Positions 8,316 through 17,088 are shown, counted from the first letter of the stretch. The stretch is DNA of 64,000 bases from Betaproteobacteria bacterium (GCA_016709965.1 JADJLT010000006.1:620001-684000); one strand, 5' to 3'. The notes: generated from the letters alone by a model not told the origin. A program made the numbers and translations.

Positions 8316-8807
8316 ATGCGACATATCATTTCCATCCTGATCGAAAATGAATCAGGTGCGCTATCTCGAGTAGCAGGGTTGTTCTCGGCTCGGGGATACA
8401 ATATCGAATCGTTGACCGTGGCTCCGACGGAAGATTCTTCACTTTCACGCATGACTATCCTTACCCGAGGGTCTGATGAGGTACTGGAGCAGATCACCAA
8501 ACAGCTCAACAAGCTGATCGATGTGGTCAAAGTTGTTGATCTCTCCGAGGCTGCTCATGTCGAGCGTGAACTGATGCTGATCAAGGTTCGTGCTACTGGC
8601 AAAGATCGTGAAGAGATGAAGCGGATGGCCGATATTTTCCGTGGCCGTATTATCGATGTGACTGAATCGACCTATGTCATCGAGTTGACTGGAGCAAGCT
8701 CTAAGCTTGATTCCTTCATCGCTGCCCTGGATGGTGGCCTGATTCTCGAAACTGTCCGTACCGGTGTCTGTGGCATTGGTCGTGGCGATCGTATTCTTAA
8801 AGTTTAA
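8316..8807 (+). CDS. ilvH: acetolactate synthase small (regulatory) subunit
   Basis: 163 residues from ATG 8316 (MRHIISILIENESGALSRV), exactly the length of E. coli IlvH. In-frame GTG 8298 and ATG 8301 would add six residues. N-terminal ACT domain (GLFSARGYNIESLTVAPTED), then the C-terminal half (GKDREEMKRMADIFRGRIIDV). It binds the large subunit and normally confers valine feedback inhibition. It begins 18 nt after the ilvB stop, so the genes are co-transcribed. Confidence 0.95.
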   Translation: MRHIISILIENESGALSRVAGLFSARGYNIESLTVAPTEDSSLSRMTILTRGSDEVLEQITKQLNKLIDVVKVVDLSEAAHVERELMLIKVRATGKDREEMKRMADIFRGRIIDVTESTYVIELTGASSKLDSFIAALDGGLILETVRTGVCGIGRGDRILKV

Positions 8808-8831
8808 CTATTTGTATATAAAGAGGATTTC

Positions 8832-9848
8832 ATGAAAGTTTATTACGACAAGGACGCCGATCTCTCCCTTATCAAGGGCAAGAACGTTACCATCGTTGGT
8901 TACGGTTCACAAGGCCATGCTCACGCCCAGAACCTGCGTGACTCAGGCGTCAATGTGACGGTAGGATTGCGTAAAACCGGTGCTTCGTGGGCCAAGGCTG
9001 AAGGCGCTGGCCTGAAGGTTGCCGAAGTGGCTGAAGCGGTTGCTGCTGCGGATTTGGTCATGATTCTGTTGCCGGATGAGAATATTCCTGAGGTTTACAA
9101 GAACGACGTTGAGCCGAACATTAAGAAGGGCGCTACCCTGGCCTTCGCTCACGGCTTCAATGTGCATTACAATCAGGTTGTGCCGCGTGCCGACCTCGAT
9201 GTGATCATGGTTGCCCCGAAGGGACCTGGCCATACTGTCCGTTCCGAGTATCTGAAGGGTGGCGGTGTGCCGTCCCTGATCGCGATTTACCAGGACACGT
9301 CTGGCAAGTCGAAGGATATCGCGCTTTCCTATGCGGCTGCCAACGGTGGCACCAAGGGTGGTGTCATCGAAACCAATTTCCGCGAAGAAACCGAAACGGA
9401 CTTGTTTGGTGAGCAGGCTGTCCTCTGTGGCGGTGCTGTAGAACTGGTCAAGATGGGCTTCGAGACCCTGACCGAAGCTGGTTACGCGCCGGAAATGGCG
9501 TACTTTGAGTGTCTGCACGAACTGAAATTGATTGTTGATCTGATGTATGAAGGCGGTATCGCCAACATGAACTACTCCATCTCCAACAACGCAGAGTATG
9601 GCGAGTATGTCACCGGTACCGAAGTCATCAATGAGCAGTCGCGAGTCGCCATGCGCAATGCACTGAAGCGCATCCAGACCGGTGAATATGCCAAAATGTT
9701 CATTCAGGAAGGCAAGACCAACTATCCTTCTATGACTGCCCGTCGTCGTCTGAATGCCGTGCATCCGATCGAGGTTGTTGGTGGTCAGTTGCGAGACATG
9801 ATGCCGTGGATCAAAAAGAACAAGCTGGTCGACCAGTCCAAGAACTAA
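8832..9848 (+). CDS. ilvC: ketol-acid reductoisomerase
   Basis: 338 residues, the class I (short) form. N-terminal NADPH-binding Rossmann fold with GYGSQGHAHAQNLRDSG; the Mg-binding Asp/Glu residues lie in LFGEQAVLCGG and in FECLHELKLIVDLMYEGG. It isomerises and reduces acetolactate in the second common branched-chain step. Strong Shine-Dalgarno (AGAGGA) precedes the ATG. Last gene before a clear terminator. Confidence 0.97.
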   Translation: MKVYYDKDADLSLIKGKNVTIVGYGSQGHAHAQNLRDSGVNVTVGLRKTGASWAKAEGAGLKVAEVAEAVAAADLVMILLPDENIPEVYKNDVEPNIKKGATLAFAHGFNVHYNQVVPRADLDVIMVAPKGPGHTVRSEYLKGGGVPSLIAIYQDTSGKSKDIALSYAAANGGTKGGVIETNFREETETDLFGEQAVLCGGAVELVKMGFETLTEAGYAPEMAYFECLHELKLIVDLMYEGGIANMNYSISNNAEYGEYVTGTEVINEQSRVAMRNALKRIQTGEYAKMFIQEGKTNYPSMTARRRLNAVHPIEVVGGQLRDMMPWIKKNKLVDQSKN

Positions 9849-9896
9849 TCTTGCTGGCACCTTGGTAGAGCTTGGTTGTTGGCTCTATCCCGCAAT

Positions 9897-9931
9897 GGGC
9901 GGTGTGGGAATCTGCACCGCCCTTGTTATTT
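9897..9931 (+). terminator. terminator after ilvC
   Basis: Perfect 8-bp stem GGGCGGTG / CACCGCCC (9897-9904 with 9915-9922), 10-nt loop, followed by TTGTTATTT. Confidence 0.75.
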
Positions 9932-9988
9932 GCGGATTCTGGTAGCCTCGGGTGTATCCTTTTGTGATCGTAGTTCTACCTGTGACCC

Positions 9989-10738
9989 ATGACCGAACTC
10001 AAGTCCCGTAAAACCCTGTTCAATCCAGAGCTAAAGAGGCGCGGCATTTACGTGCTGCCCAATTTGTTTACCACCGCGGCCTTGTTCGCTGGCTTCTTCG
10101 CCATTGTTCAGGCGATGCAGGGCGATTTCGAGCGCTCTGCCATGGCAATTTTTATTGCCATGGTGCTGGATGGCCTGGATGGCCGGGTAGCTCGACTGAC
10201 CCATACCCAGTCTGCGTTTGGTGCTGAGTACGATTCGCTTTCCGATATGGTCAGCTTTGGCGCTGCGCCAGCGCTGGTCATTTACGAATGGGCGTTGCGC
10301 GACATGGGGCGCCTGGGCTGGATTGCCGCTTTCGTCTATTGCGTGGGGGCTGCCCTGCGCCTGGCGCGCTTCAATACGACGCTGGAGGTAATGGATAAGC
10401 GCTATTTTCAGGGACTGCCTTCGCCCGCTGCGGCAGCTTTGGTTGCTGGCTTGGTCTGGGTGATGATCGTCTCCGGAATCTCCGGCAGTGATGTGCGCTG
10501 GCTGGCCTGTGGGCTGACTATTTTCGCTGGCGTCACGATGATTTCAAATATTCGTTACTACAGTTTCAAGGATGTGAACTTGCGCAAGAGCGTTCCGTTT
10601 GTCGCGGTTGCAGCGATTGCGCTTGGGTTCGCCCTGGTTTCACTCAGTCCGGAGATGGCTCTGTTCGGATTTTTCCTGATTTATGGTTTGTCGGGTTATG
10701 TGCAAGCTGCGATAGGCTTGGCCAAGCGCCGGACTTAA
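9989..10738 (+). CDS. pssA: CDP-diacylglycerol--serine O-phosphatidyltransferase
   Basis: 249 residues, the membrane-bound type. The CDP-alcohol phosphotransferase signature DGxxAR-x8-Gx3Dx3D is complete (LDGLDGRVARLTHTQSAFGA followed by EYDSLSDMVSFG). About six to seven membrane segments follow. It makes phosphatidylserine, the precursor of phosphatidylethanolamine. The position between ilvC and leuA is common in betaproteobacteria, though the pathways are unrelated. ATG at 9989. Confidence 0.94.
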   Translation: MTELKSRKTLFNPELKRRGIYVLPNLFTTAALFAGFFAIVQAMQGDFERSAMAIFIAMVLDGLDGRVARLTHTQSAFGAEYDSLSDMVSFGAAPALVIYEWALRDMGRLGWIAAFVYCVGAALRLARFNTTLEVMDKRYFQGLPSPAAAALVAGLVWVMIVSGISGSDVRWLACGLTIFAGVTMISNIRYYSFKDVNLRKSVPFVAVAAIALGFALVSLSPEMALFGFFLIYGLSGYVQAAIGLAKRRT

Positions 10739-10757
10739 TGAGGTTGCGGAGCAAAAA

Positions 10758-12299
10758 ATGAAACAGCATCTTGTTATTTTCGACACCACGCTGCGAGATG
10801 GCGAGCAGAGTCCCGGTGCCTCAATGACCCGGGAGGAAAAGATTCGTGTTGCCCGTCAGCTGGAAAAAATGCGGGTCGATGTCATTGAGGCCGGTTTTGC
10901 AGCGGCGTCGCCGGGTGACTTTGATTCTATTCACGCTATTGCTCAAGCCATCAAGGATTCAACCATTTGTTCGTTGGCGCGGGCCAACGAGAATGATATC
11001 CGTCGTGCGGGAGAGGCCATCAAGCCTGCCAAATCCGGGCGGATTCATACCTTTATCGCGACCTCTCCGATTCATATGGAAAAAAAGCTTCGCATGTCGC
11101 CGGATCAAGTGGTCGAGCAGGCGATTAAAGCTATCGCATGGTCACGAGAACATACGGATGATGTCGAGTTTTCGGCTGAAGATGCAGGTCGTTCAGAGAT
11201 TGATTTTCTCTGCCGTATTTTCGAGGAGGTAATCAAGGCCGGTGCTACAACGATCAATGTGCCCGATACCGTTGGCTACAACATTCCTTTCCAGTACGCC
11301 GAGACCATGCGCCAACTGATTGAGCGCGTGCCGAATGCGGATAAGGTGGTCTGGTCGGTGCATTGCCACAACGATCTGGGGCTCGCCGTCTCCAATTCCC
11401 TTGCGGCTGTGCTGGTTGGCGCCCGTCAGGTTGAATGCACAATCAACGGTCTCGGCGAGCGTGCCGGTAATGCTGCGCTGGAAGAAATTGTCATGGCGGT
11501 GCGGACGCGCAGCGATGTCTTTCCGGTTGAAACCCGGGTTGATGCGACGCAGATTGTCCCGGCCTCGAAGCTGGTGTCGCAGATTACCGGCTACCCGGTG
11601 CAGCCGAACAAGGCGGTGGTTGGTGCCAATGCTTTTGCGCACGAGTCCGGAATCCATCAGGATGGCGTGCTGAAGCATCGTGAAACCTACGAAATCATGC
11701 GGGCGCAGGATGTGGGCTGGAGTCAGAACAAGCTGGTCCTTGGCAAGCATTCCGGTCGTAATGCCTTCAAGAGTCGCTTGCAGGAGCTCGGGATCGAGCT
11801 GGAGAGCGATGAAGTGATGAACGCTGCCTTTGCCCGCTTCAAGGAGCTGGCTGACCGCAAGCACGAAATCTTTGATGAAGATTTGCACGCACTGGTTTCC
11901 GACGAGGTGGTGACGCCGGATAGGGAGCATTTCAAGCTTCTCTACTCCCATGTCTGTTCCGAAACGGGCGAGATGCCGTACGCCAAAGTGATTTTGAGCG
12001 TTGGTGGCATCGAGCAGAAGGGCGAGGCGGGCGGCGGTGGTCCGGTCGATGCCACCTTCAAGGCGATCGAAGGAATCGTAAACAGCGGCGCCGAGTTGAT
12101 GCTTTACTCGGTGAATGCGATTACGACAGGTACGGATGCACAAGGTGAAGTGACGACACGTCTTGCCAAGGACGGTCGCATTGTTAACGGTAACGGAGCT
12201 GATACCGACATCGTTATCGCTTCCGCCCGTTCCTATCTGAATGCGCTGAACAAGCTGCATTCTTCGTTGGACAAGGTCAAGGCGCAGGGCGACGTCTGA
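10758..12299 (+). CDS. leuA: 2-isopropylmalate synthase
   Basis: 513 residues. Catalytic TIM barrel opens with IFDTTLRDGEQSPGASM; second signature VHCHNDLGLAVSNSLAA supplies the metal-binding HxH; then HESGIHQDGVLK. The C-terminal regulatory domain (about 390-510) is full length, so leucine feedback is expected. First committed step of leucine synthesis. Starts 19 nt after pssA with GGAGCAAAAA upstream of the ATG. Confidence 0.97.
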   Translation: MKQHLVIFDTTLRDGEQSPGASMTREEKIRVARQLEKMRVDVIEAGFAAASPGDFDSIHAIAQAIKDSTICSLARANENDIRRAGEAIKPAKSGRIHTFIATSPIHMEKKLRMSPDQVVEQAIKAIAWSREHTDDVEFSAEDAGRSEIDFLCRIFEEVIKAGATTINVPDTVGYNIPFQYAETMRQLIERVPNADKVVWSVHCHNDLGLAVSNSLAAVLVGARQVECTINGLGERAGNAALEEIVMAVRTRSDVFPVETRVDATQIVPASKLVSQITGYPVQPNKAVVGANAFAHESGIHQDGVLKHRETYEIMRAQDVGWSQNKLVLGKHSGRNAFKSRLQELGIELESDEVMNAAFARFKELADRKHEIFDEDLHALVSDEVVTPDREHFKLLYSHVCSETGEMPYAKVILSVGGIEQKGEAGGGGPVDATFKAIEGIVNSGAELMLYSVNAITTGTDAQGEVTTRLAKDGRIVNGNGADTDIVIASARSYLNALNKLHSSLDKVKAQGDV

Positions 12300-12321
12300 T
12301 TATCTCTGCCGCGCAATCTCG

Positions 12322-12354
12322 AAAAGCCGCCTCAGCTCTGCTGGGCGGCTTTTT
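12322..12354. terminator. bidirectional terminator between leuA and the DUF2069 gene
   Basis: 10-bp stem AAAAGCCGCC / GGCGGCTTTT (12322-12331 and 12344-12353) with an inner AGC/GCT pairing, an A-run on one side and a T-run on the other. It includes the last codons of the convergent DUF2069 gene. Confidence 0.85.
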
Positions 12355-12709
12355 CTATTTTGGGTGTGCGAGTGGCGCGGATGTACAGGATGGTGGAGAC
12401 GAACAGGACTGCAGCAAGCACGGTTTCGACAATGGCGAATTTCTGAATGAGTCCGTGGTCGCTGGTGGCACGCAAGGCGCCCTCCATCAAATAGAGCTGA
12501 ATGAACAGGGACAGCCATTTGTAGGTGTAGCGTTTGCCGCGCAGGATGCCAAATAGCGGGACCAGCAGAAAGACCGCTTTCAGGGTCATCCATGAGCCGC
12601 CAGGCTTGAGCGGAGCCAGCCAGCCTTCCCAGGCCAGACAAAGGAAAATCAGCGCAATGAGGCTGGCGCTGGCAGAAATTTGGTAACGGGTGGCGATTGT
12701 CACGGTCAA
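12332..12709 (-). CDS. DUF2069 membrane protein
   Basis: 125 residues with four hydrophobic segments (about 10-28, 42-58, 65-82, 92-112) and the conserved LAWEGWLAPLKPGGSWMTLK, typical of DUF2069. Function unknown. Its start overlaps the wrbA-like stop by 4 bp (ATGA), the usual pairing of these two genes in betaproteobacteria. An imperfect copy of the dispersed GTTGACCG motif lies across the junction (12697-12732, minus strand). Confidence 0.88.
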   Translation of the reverse strand: MTVTIATRYQISASASLIALIFLCLAWEGWLAPLKPGGSWMTLKAVFLLVPLFGILRGKRYTYKWLSLFIQLYLMEGALRATSDHGLIQKFAIVETVLAAVLFVSTILYIRATRTPKIEKAAQQS

Positions 12710-13296
12710 CTCAGTTTTTTGGCAAAATTTGAAAGACGCTGCCCCTGGATAAACGCCAGGCGGCTTTCCGCTTCGGTCAGCTGTGGGTTACCGTTGGCCC
12801 CGGAGACATGGCTGGGACCATATGGGGTTCCGCCGGCAGTTGTCGAGGAAAGTTCGGGTTCGGTAAAGGGCAGCCCTGTGATCAGCATGCCATGGTGAAG
12901 CAGTGGCAGCATCATCGATAACAAGGTCGATTCATTACCGCCATGCTGGCTGCCGCCAGAGGTAAAGACGCAGGCCGGCTTTCCGGACAGAGTGCCGTTT
13001 TGCCAGGTGGTAATGGTGCTGTCCCAGAAATATTTCATGGGTGCAGCCATGTTGCCGAAGCGGACAGGACTCCCCAAAGCCAGCCCCACGCATTCCGCCA
13101 GATCGGAAAGTTCAACGTAAGGTGCGCCGGCGTTTGGCACCTCAGGTTCTACGGCTTCACAGGTGGGTGACACCCGGGGCACGGTACGCAGGCGGGCCTG
13201 CATGCCGGGTACGGATTCTATGCCGCAGGCGATGCGTTCAGCCAGCGCGCGGACCGAGCCGCGGTGACTGTAATAGAGGATCAGTATGTCTTGCAT
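12706..13296 (-). CDS. wrbA: WrbA-like NAD(P)H:quinone oxidoreductase
   Basis: 196 residues of the flavodoxin-like WrbA family. The N-terminal FMN phosphate loop is ILYYSHRGSVRALAERI; the family motifs GSPVRFGNMAAPMKYFWD and FTSGGSQHGGNESTLLSM follow, and TPYGPSHVSG lies near the C-terminus. It is expected to reduce quinones by two electrons using FMN. Upstream and coupled to DUF2069; divergent from the YihY-like gene. Confidence 0.93.
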   Translation of the reverse strand: MQDILILYYSHRGSVRALAERIACGIESVPGMQARLRTVPRVSPTCEAVEPEVPNAGAPYVELSDLAECVGLALGSPVRFGNMAAPMKYFWDSTITTWQNGTLSGKPACVFTSGGSQHGGNESTLLSMMLPLLHHGMLITGLPFTEPELSSTTAGGTPYGPSHVSGANGNPQLTEAESRLAFIQGQRLSNFAKKLS

Positions 13297-13305
13297 GGTC
13301 GGCTA

Positions 13306-13311
13306 TTATAC
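13306..13311 (-). promoter_or_regulatory. -10 box close to the wrbA start
   Basis: Minus-strand TATAAT with the wrbA ATG only about 10 nt downstream, implying a very short or absent 5' leader. No TTGACA-like -35 is seen. On the plus strand the same bases read TATTAT just before the YihY-like ATG. Confidence 0.3.
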
Positions 13312-13317
13312 GGCCCC

Positions 13318-14151
13318 ATGCAAAACCACTCCCGATCTCATCGCGGCAATCTGAAATCGCCAAAGGGCACCGGTATCTTCCGGAGATTCCTTGAAGAGAA
13401 CATGATGCAGACAAGTTCGGCGCTGGCTTTCACGACGTTGATGGCACTGGTTCCCCTCGTCACGGTGGTGCTGGCGGTGGCTGGGGCGGTTCCCTATCTG
13501 GATTTGCTGTTGGCGAGACTCGATCTGTTGATTCGCGATGCATTGCTGCCGGCGGGGGCGGCTGGATCCATCGCAGGGAGCATTGGCAAGTTTTCGCACA
13601 AGGCTCAACAATTGACCCTGGCGGGTATCGCGGTATTGGGTGTGACGGCCGTTCTGTTGATGAATACGATAGAGCGAGCGTTTAATCATCTTTGGCAGGT
13701 TCAGCCACGCCCTGTCTTGGCGCGCCTGCGGTTGTATGCCTTTGTCGTGGCGGTCTGGCCGTTTGTTTTGGGGGCAGTGGCTGGCGTGATTTCATTCGCA
13801 TTGACCACATCCTTGGGTTTGTTCGATGAGCCCGCCTGGTTTCGTCGTGTGGCATTCAAGTTTGTGGCGATGCTGATGCTCGGCTTGCTTTTTTCGTTTC
13901 TTTATTATGCCGTACCGAATGTTCGTGTCTCCCGTTCGGCCGCGTTGACCGGCGGCTTGTTCGCAATGTTGGCATTCTCCGCGATGCAGAAGGTCTTTGA
14001 GTTATTTTTGGTGAAATCCGCCCTCTTGAAAAGTATTTATGGCGCATTTGCCTTCTTTCCGGTGTTTCTGGTGTGGCTGCACCTCTCGTGGGCGGTCGTA
14101 CTGTTTGGTGGTCTGATCGCTGCTACCGTAAATGGTCGGGGGAAACGCTGA
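13318..14151 (+). CDS. YihY/UPF0761 family inner-membrane protein
   Basis: 277 residues from ATG 13318; the in-frame GTG at 13264 would overlap wrbA. The family motif SSALAFTTLMALVPLVTVVLA is present, and about six membrane segments follow, ending with YGAFAFFPVFLVWLHLSWAVVLFGG. These proteins were once called ribonuclease BN, which is not supported; their role is unknown. The gene ends inside the convergent 505-residue gene (29-bp overlap). Confidence 0.9.
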   Translation: MQNHSRSHRGNLKSPKGTGIFRRFLEENMMQTSSALAFTTLMALVPLVTVVLAVAGAVPYLDLLLARLDLLIRDALLPAGAAGSIAGSIGKFSHKAQQLTLAGIAVLGVTAVLLMNTIERAFNHLWQVQPRPVLARLRLYAFVVAVWPFVLGAVAGVISFALTTSLGLFDEPAWFRRVAFKFVAMLMLGLLFSFLYYAVPNVRVSRSAALTGGLFAMLAFSAMQKVFELFLVKSALLKSIYGAFAFFPVFLVWLHLSWAVVLFGGLIAATVNGRGKR

Positions 14152-15640
14152 AAATCTCAATGGTGCTTGTCTGCTCGTCAAGGCGAGTGGCCTGCACCTC
14201 CCGAATTTCCAGATTTGCTGCTTCGAGCATGACGATAATGCGCCGCGTGTTTTCCTTCAGCAGGCCGGCGGGGAGAACGAGCGATTGCATGGGGCGTAAC
14301 GGGGGGGTTGGTGGAAGGATGAGTGCCGCCACTTTGTTGGATGAGTCAATTTTGTAAGGGTGGGCAATTTCCACGGCGAATGCGCGCGGGGCGAGTACCT
14401 GCAGCCCCAATTCAATATGTTCCGGGTTTTCGGAAATAGCCCAGCGAATAATGCAGATATGCCAGGAGGGTGGCGTTTCTGCGTGCTCTCCAACCGCTTG
14501 CAAGGCGATAATGTCACCCACCTTCAGGTGATCCGTATGCCCGGATATATGCATCAGTGCGTAGCCGTCCGGACTTTCGTTGGTGACCATCCATTCGCTG
14601 CAGTTCTTCGCACTGTCGGGCGATTTCATCAGCTGCCAGAGATTGTCGAGGCCAGAGCAGAGCTTGGCGCGATACGACTGGCGTCGGCGCGGGAAACGGC
14701 GTTTGGCCGGGTGTCCCCAAAGTTGACTGAGTCGTAGCAGGACGCCCGGTCCTGTGTGCGTATCGGCGAATGATGGCAAGCCCAGTGTCTTGGCAGGTGT
14801 GCCTTGCAATAGTTCTGCTCGATGCTTTTGGGCGATTTCTGCTATCGCATCACATGAAAAATAAAGGATTCGGGCATCCGGACTGGGGCTGCGACGAATC
14901 AGTGCATGCGCAGGGAAATCCTTGTCAAGGTCTATCCAGAAAACACCTTCGCTATTGCTGGGTGGTACCTCCAGCAGCTCGATCGGTGGCGTGCAATGGC
15001 TGATGTATTTGCCGATAAATTCGAGCTCGGGTGGAGAAAACGAGGCCGGCTGGGCAATTGCTGCCAACAGGATGCCGGTATAAATCTGCTGGATGCTGGG
15101 TATGCCATGAGGTCCCGGTAGGTTTTCCAGCTCCAGCCGCCGGGTCGTCACATAGGCTGAATGGAGTTGTTGCCAGAGACCGATGGCTGTTGGCGCAGCA
15201 ATCAAGTGCATGATGCGGACTTGCCAAGCAATAGCATTGATAGCTCGGCGCAGCGAGGTATGCGGGGAGTGTGGAGAACTTGGGCCCTCGGGATCGTACA
15301 AGTCGGCTAGTGTGTTGAAGTAATCTTGGGTCAAAGTTTCGAGCAAATCCAGCAAGATACGGACACGCTGCCGTAGTTTGCGTGAAATGGGCAGTGAAAC
15401 TTCATATAGCCGGGGCAATTCGGCATTGGCTATTCGTTCTGCCTGCGCGTAGAGCAGATCAAGTAACTTGAGACGCTGTGCGTTGGGGATTGGCGCTTCG
15501 CGTAGCAAACGCAATTGGTGGTAGAGCTGATCGGCATCTTCGGCGCCTGAGCGTCCATGGGCGAGTGCCAACCACTCAAGAATGGTCTTGATGTTGGCTT
15601 CGGGCAGCGGTGCTGAAAGGAGTTCTGAAGAGGTGCTCAT
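14123..15640 (-). CDS. 505-residue hypothetical protein with degenerate PilZ-like region
   Basis: Long, mostly helical N-terminal part (1-300) without membrane segments or signal peptide. Around residues 325-420 the sequence KRRFPRRRQSYRA followed by NESPDGYALMHISG resembles the two c-di-GMP contacts of PilZ domains (RxxxR and (D/N)xSxxG). A beta-rich C-terminus follows. This would make it a candidate c-di-GMP effector, consistent with a diguanylate cyclase at 32920-33966, but spacing between motifs is longer than usual and the assignment is tentative. Confidence 0.75.
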   Translation of the reverse strand: MSTSSELLSAPLPEANIKTILEWLALAHGRSGAEDADQLYHQLRLLREAPIPNAQRLKLLDLLYAQAERIANAELPRLYEVSLPISRKLRQRVRILLDLLETLTQDYFNTLADLYDPEGPSSPHSPHTSLRRAINAIAWQVRIMHLIAAPTAIGLWQQLHSAYVTTRRLELENLPGPHGIPSIQQIYTGILLAAIAQPASFSPPELEFIGKYISHCTPPIELLEVPPSNSEGVFWIDLDKDFPAHALIRRSPSPDARILYFSCDAIAEIAQKHRAELLQGTPAKTLGLPSFADTHTGPGVLLRLSQLWGHPAKRRFPRRRQSYRAKLCSGLDNLWQLMKSPDSAKNCSEWMVTNESPDGYALMHISGHTDHLKVGDIIALQAVGEHAETPPSWHICIIRWAISENPEHIELGLQVLAPRAFAVEIAHPYKIDSSNKVAALILPPTPPLRPMQSLVLPAGLLKENTRRIIVMLEAANLEIREVQATRLDEQTSTIEIFSVSPDHLR

Positions 15641-15723
15641 GACATTAGCAGGATAACAAATATTTACGTTTTGGCCATGAATGCGCGCTTGGGAGCGGGC
15701 GCCATCGTGCAGCGAAGAGCTAT

Positions 15724-15733
15724 TTAAGAATTC
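15724..15733. repeat. left target-site duplication of the ISAs1 element
   Basis: TTAAGAATTC immediately before the left inverted repeat; the identical 10 bases follow the right one at 17007-17016. ISAs1-family elements usually duplicate 8-10 bp. Confidence 0.92.
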
Positions 15734-17006
15734 CAGGGCAATCGCATGAATGCCAATGTCGTGAACACATAGAAAAAGTCGTTCACGATTAACAGCTTAC
15801 CAAGGGGGCTGTTCACAGCCCCCTGATTTGTGTAGTTTTCTGTCTTTTTGGAGTAATCCATGGAGACTGAAGGCAGGCTGGGCGTTGCGGACGTATTTGT
15901 CGGCATTCGGGATCCACGGCAAGCGAGGAAGATCGAACATGACCTGGTGGAACTGTTGGTGATTGCCGTGTGCGGAGTCCTGGCGGGGGCTGACGACTTT
16001 GTCGAGATTGAAGAATGGGCCAAGGAGAAGTGCGACTGGTTCAGGCAGTATCTGCGCCTTGAGCATGGCATTCCCTCGCACGACACCTTCGGCCGGGTCT
16101 TTGCGGCAATTGACGCAGAAGCGTTCGGTGCAGCCTTCCGGCGCTGGGTGAGCCGCATTGCACCCAATCAGGGGAAGGACGAGGTCGTCGCCCTTGATGG
16201 CAAGACCAGCCGGCGTTCGGGAAAAGTGGATGCCACGCCGCTGCATCTGGTCAGCGCCTTTGCCGCCGGCGCTGGTCTGGTGCTGGGACAGCGTGCGACC
16301 GCCGAGAAATCGAACGAGAAGACCGCGATTCCCGAGTTGCTGGCCACCCTGGCTTTGGAAGGATGCATCGTCACCATCGACGCCATGGGTACTCAGCCAA
16401 GCATTGCGCAGGCAATTCGGGATCGGGGGGCTGATTACATCCTGTCGGTCAAGGACAACCAACTGACTTTGGCCGACTCGGTGCAGGACTTCTTTGCGGC
16501 ATTCCAAGCCGCGCCCGACAAGACGCCCCACCGATTCGCCGAGGTCGTGGAGAAGGACCATGGCAGGCTGGAGGTTCGCCGCTGCTACGCCTTCGATCAA
16601 CTCGACTGTCTGCATGCACCGGAACGCTGGCCGGACTTGAAGTCGTTTGCCGTGATCGCTTCGGAACGAACGATTAAAGGCAAGACAACATTGGAGCATC
16701 GCTTCTACATCAGTACTCTGCCGGCCGATGCTGTGCGTCTAAATCGCGCGGTACGCCAGCACTGGCGTGTGGAAAATAGCCTGCACTGGTGCATGGACAT
16801 GGTCTTCGGTGACGACCACATGCGCGCCCGGACTGGCAATGCCGCTCATAATTTCGCGGTGATGCGACATTTCGCTTTGAATCTCATCCGCCTCGACCCC
16901 GTTAAACGCAAGGGCGGACTGAAGGTTCGCCGCCTTATCGCGGCAACCTCCGACTCCTATCGTGCTCAATTGCTCGGTCTTGTATAGGATTCATGCGATT
17001 GCCCTG
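15734..17006 (+). mobile_element. intact ISAs1-family insertion sequence
   Basis: 1273 bp bounded by perfect 18-bp inverted repeats (CAGGGCAATCGCATGAAT at 15734-15751 and its complement at 16989-17006) and a perfect 10-bp target duplication, with one complete transposase gene. Two hairpins lie before the transposase: TCGTGAAC/GTTCACGA (15759-15788) and GGGGGCTGT/ACAGCCCCC (15804-15823). They may shield the transposase from outside transcription. The perfect ends and duplication indicate a recent insertion. It separates the 505-residue gene from rpsP. Confidence 0.95.
15860..16987 (+). CDS. ISAs1-family DDE transposase
   Basis: 375 residues. The N-terminal region DPRQARKIEHDLVELLVIAVCGVL and GIPSHDTFGRVFAAID are typical of the family. 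Likely catalytic triad D113 (VVALDGKTSRRS), D174 (VTIDAMGTQ) and E305 (HWRVENSLHW). No frameshift or stop interrupts it. GGAG at 15850-15853 precedes the ATG. The stop lies just 2 bp before the right inverted repeat. Confidence 0.95.
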   Translation: METEGRLGVADVFVGIRDPRQARKIEHDLVELLVIAVCGVLAGADDFVEIEEWAKEKCDWFRQYLRLEHGIPSHDTFGRVFAAIDAEAFGAAFRRWVSRIAPNQGKDEVVALDGKTSRRSGKVDATPLHLVSAFAAGAGLVLGQRATAEKSNEKTAIPELLATLALEGCIVTIDAMGTQPSIAQAIRDRGADYILSVKDNQLTLADSVQDFFAAFQAAPDKTPHRFAEVVEKDHGRLEVRRCYAFDQLDCLHAPERWPDLKSFAVIASERTIKGKTTLEHRFYISTLPADAVRLNRAVRQHWRVENSLHWCMDMVFGDDHMRARTGNAAHNFAVMRHFALNLIRLDPVKRKGGLKVRRLIAATSDSYRAQLLGLV

Positions 17007-17016
17007 TTAAGAATTC
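17007..17016. repeat. right target-site duplication of the ISAs1 element
   Basis: TTAAGAATTC, identical to 15724-15733. The -10 box of rpsP begins 31 bp further on. Confidence 0.92.
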
Positions 17017-17047
17017 CTAAGTGGCTTGTTTTTCCTTGTTAAAGCGG

Positions 17048-17053
17048 TATAAT
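17048..17053 (+). promoter_or_regulatory. -10 box of the rpsP operon
   Basis: Perfect TATAAT, 36 bp before the rpsP ATG. Upstream TTGTTT (17026-17031) is a poor -35 at 16 bp. Because the IS ends at 17006, any upstream AT-rich element beyond about -50 now comes from the IS. Confidence 0.5.
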
Positions 17054-17088
17054 TCTGGGTCTTTTTTCCAGCTAACGAAAGTATCCTC

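Noticed and set aside
8943..9860. 305-residue open frame on the minus strand
   Set aside because: Wholly antisense to ilvC, which has full-length homology; the frame is open because of codon bias.
11193..12260. 355-residue open frame on the minus strand
   Set aside because: Antisense to leuA; no recognisable protein features.
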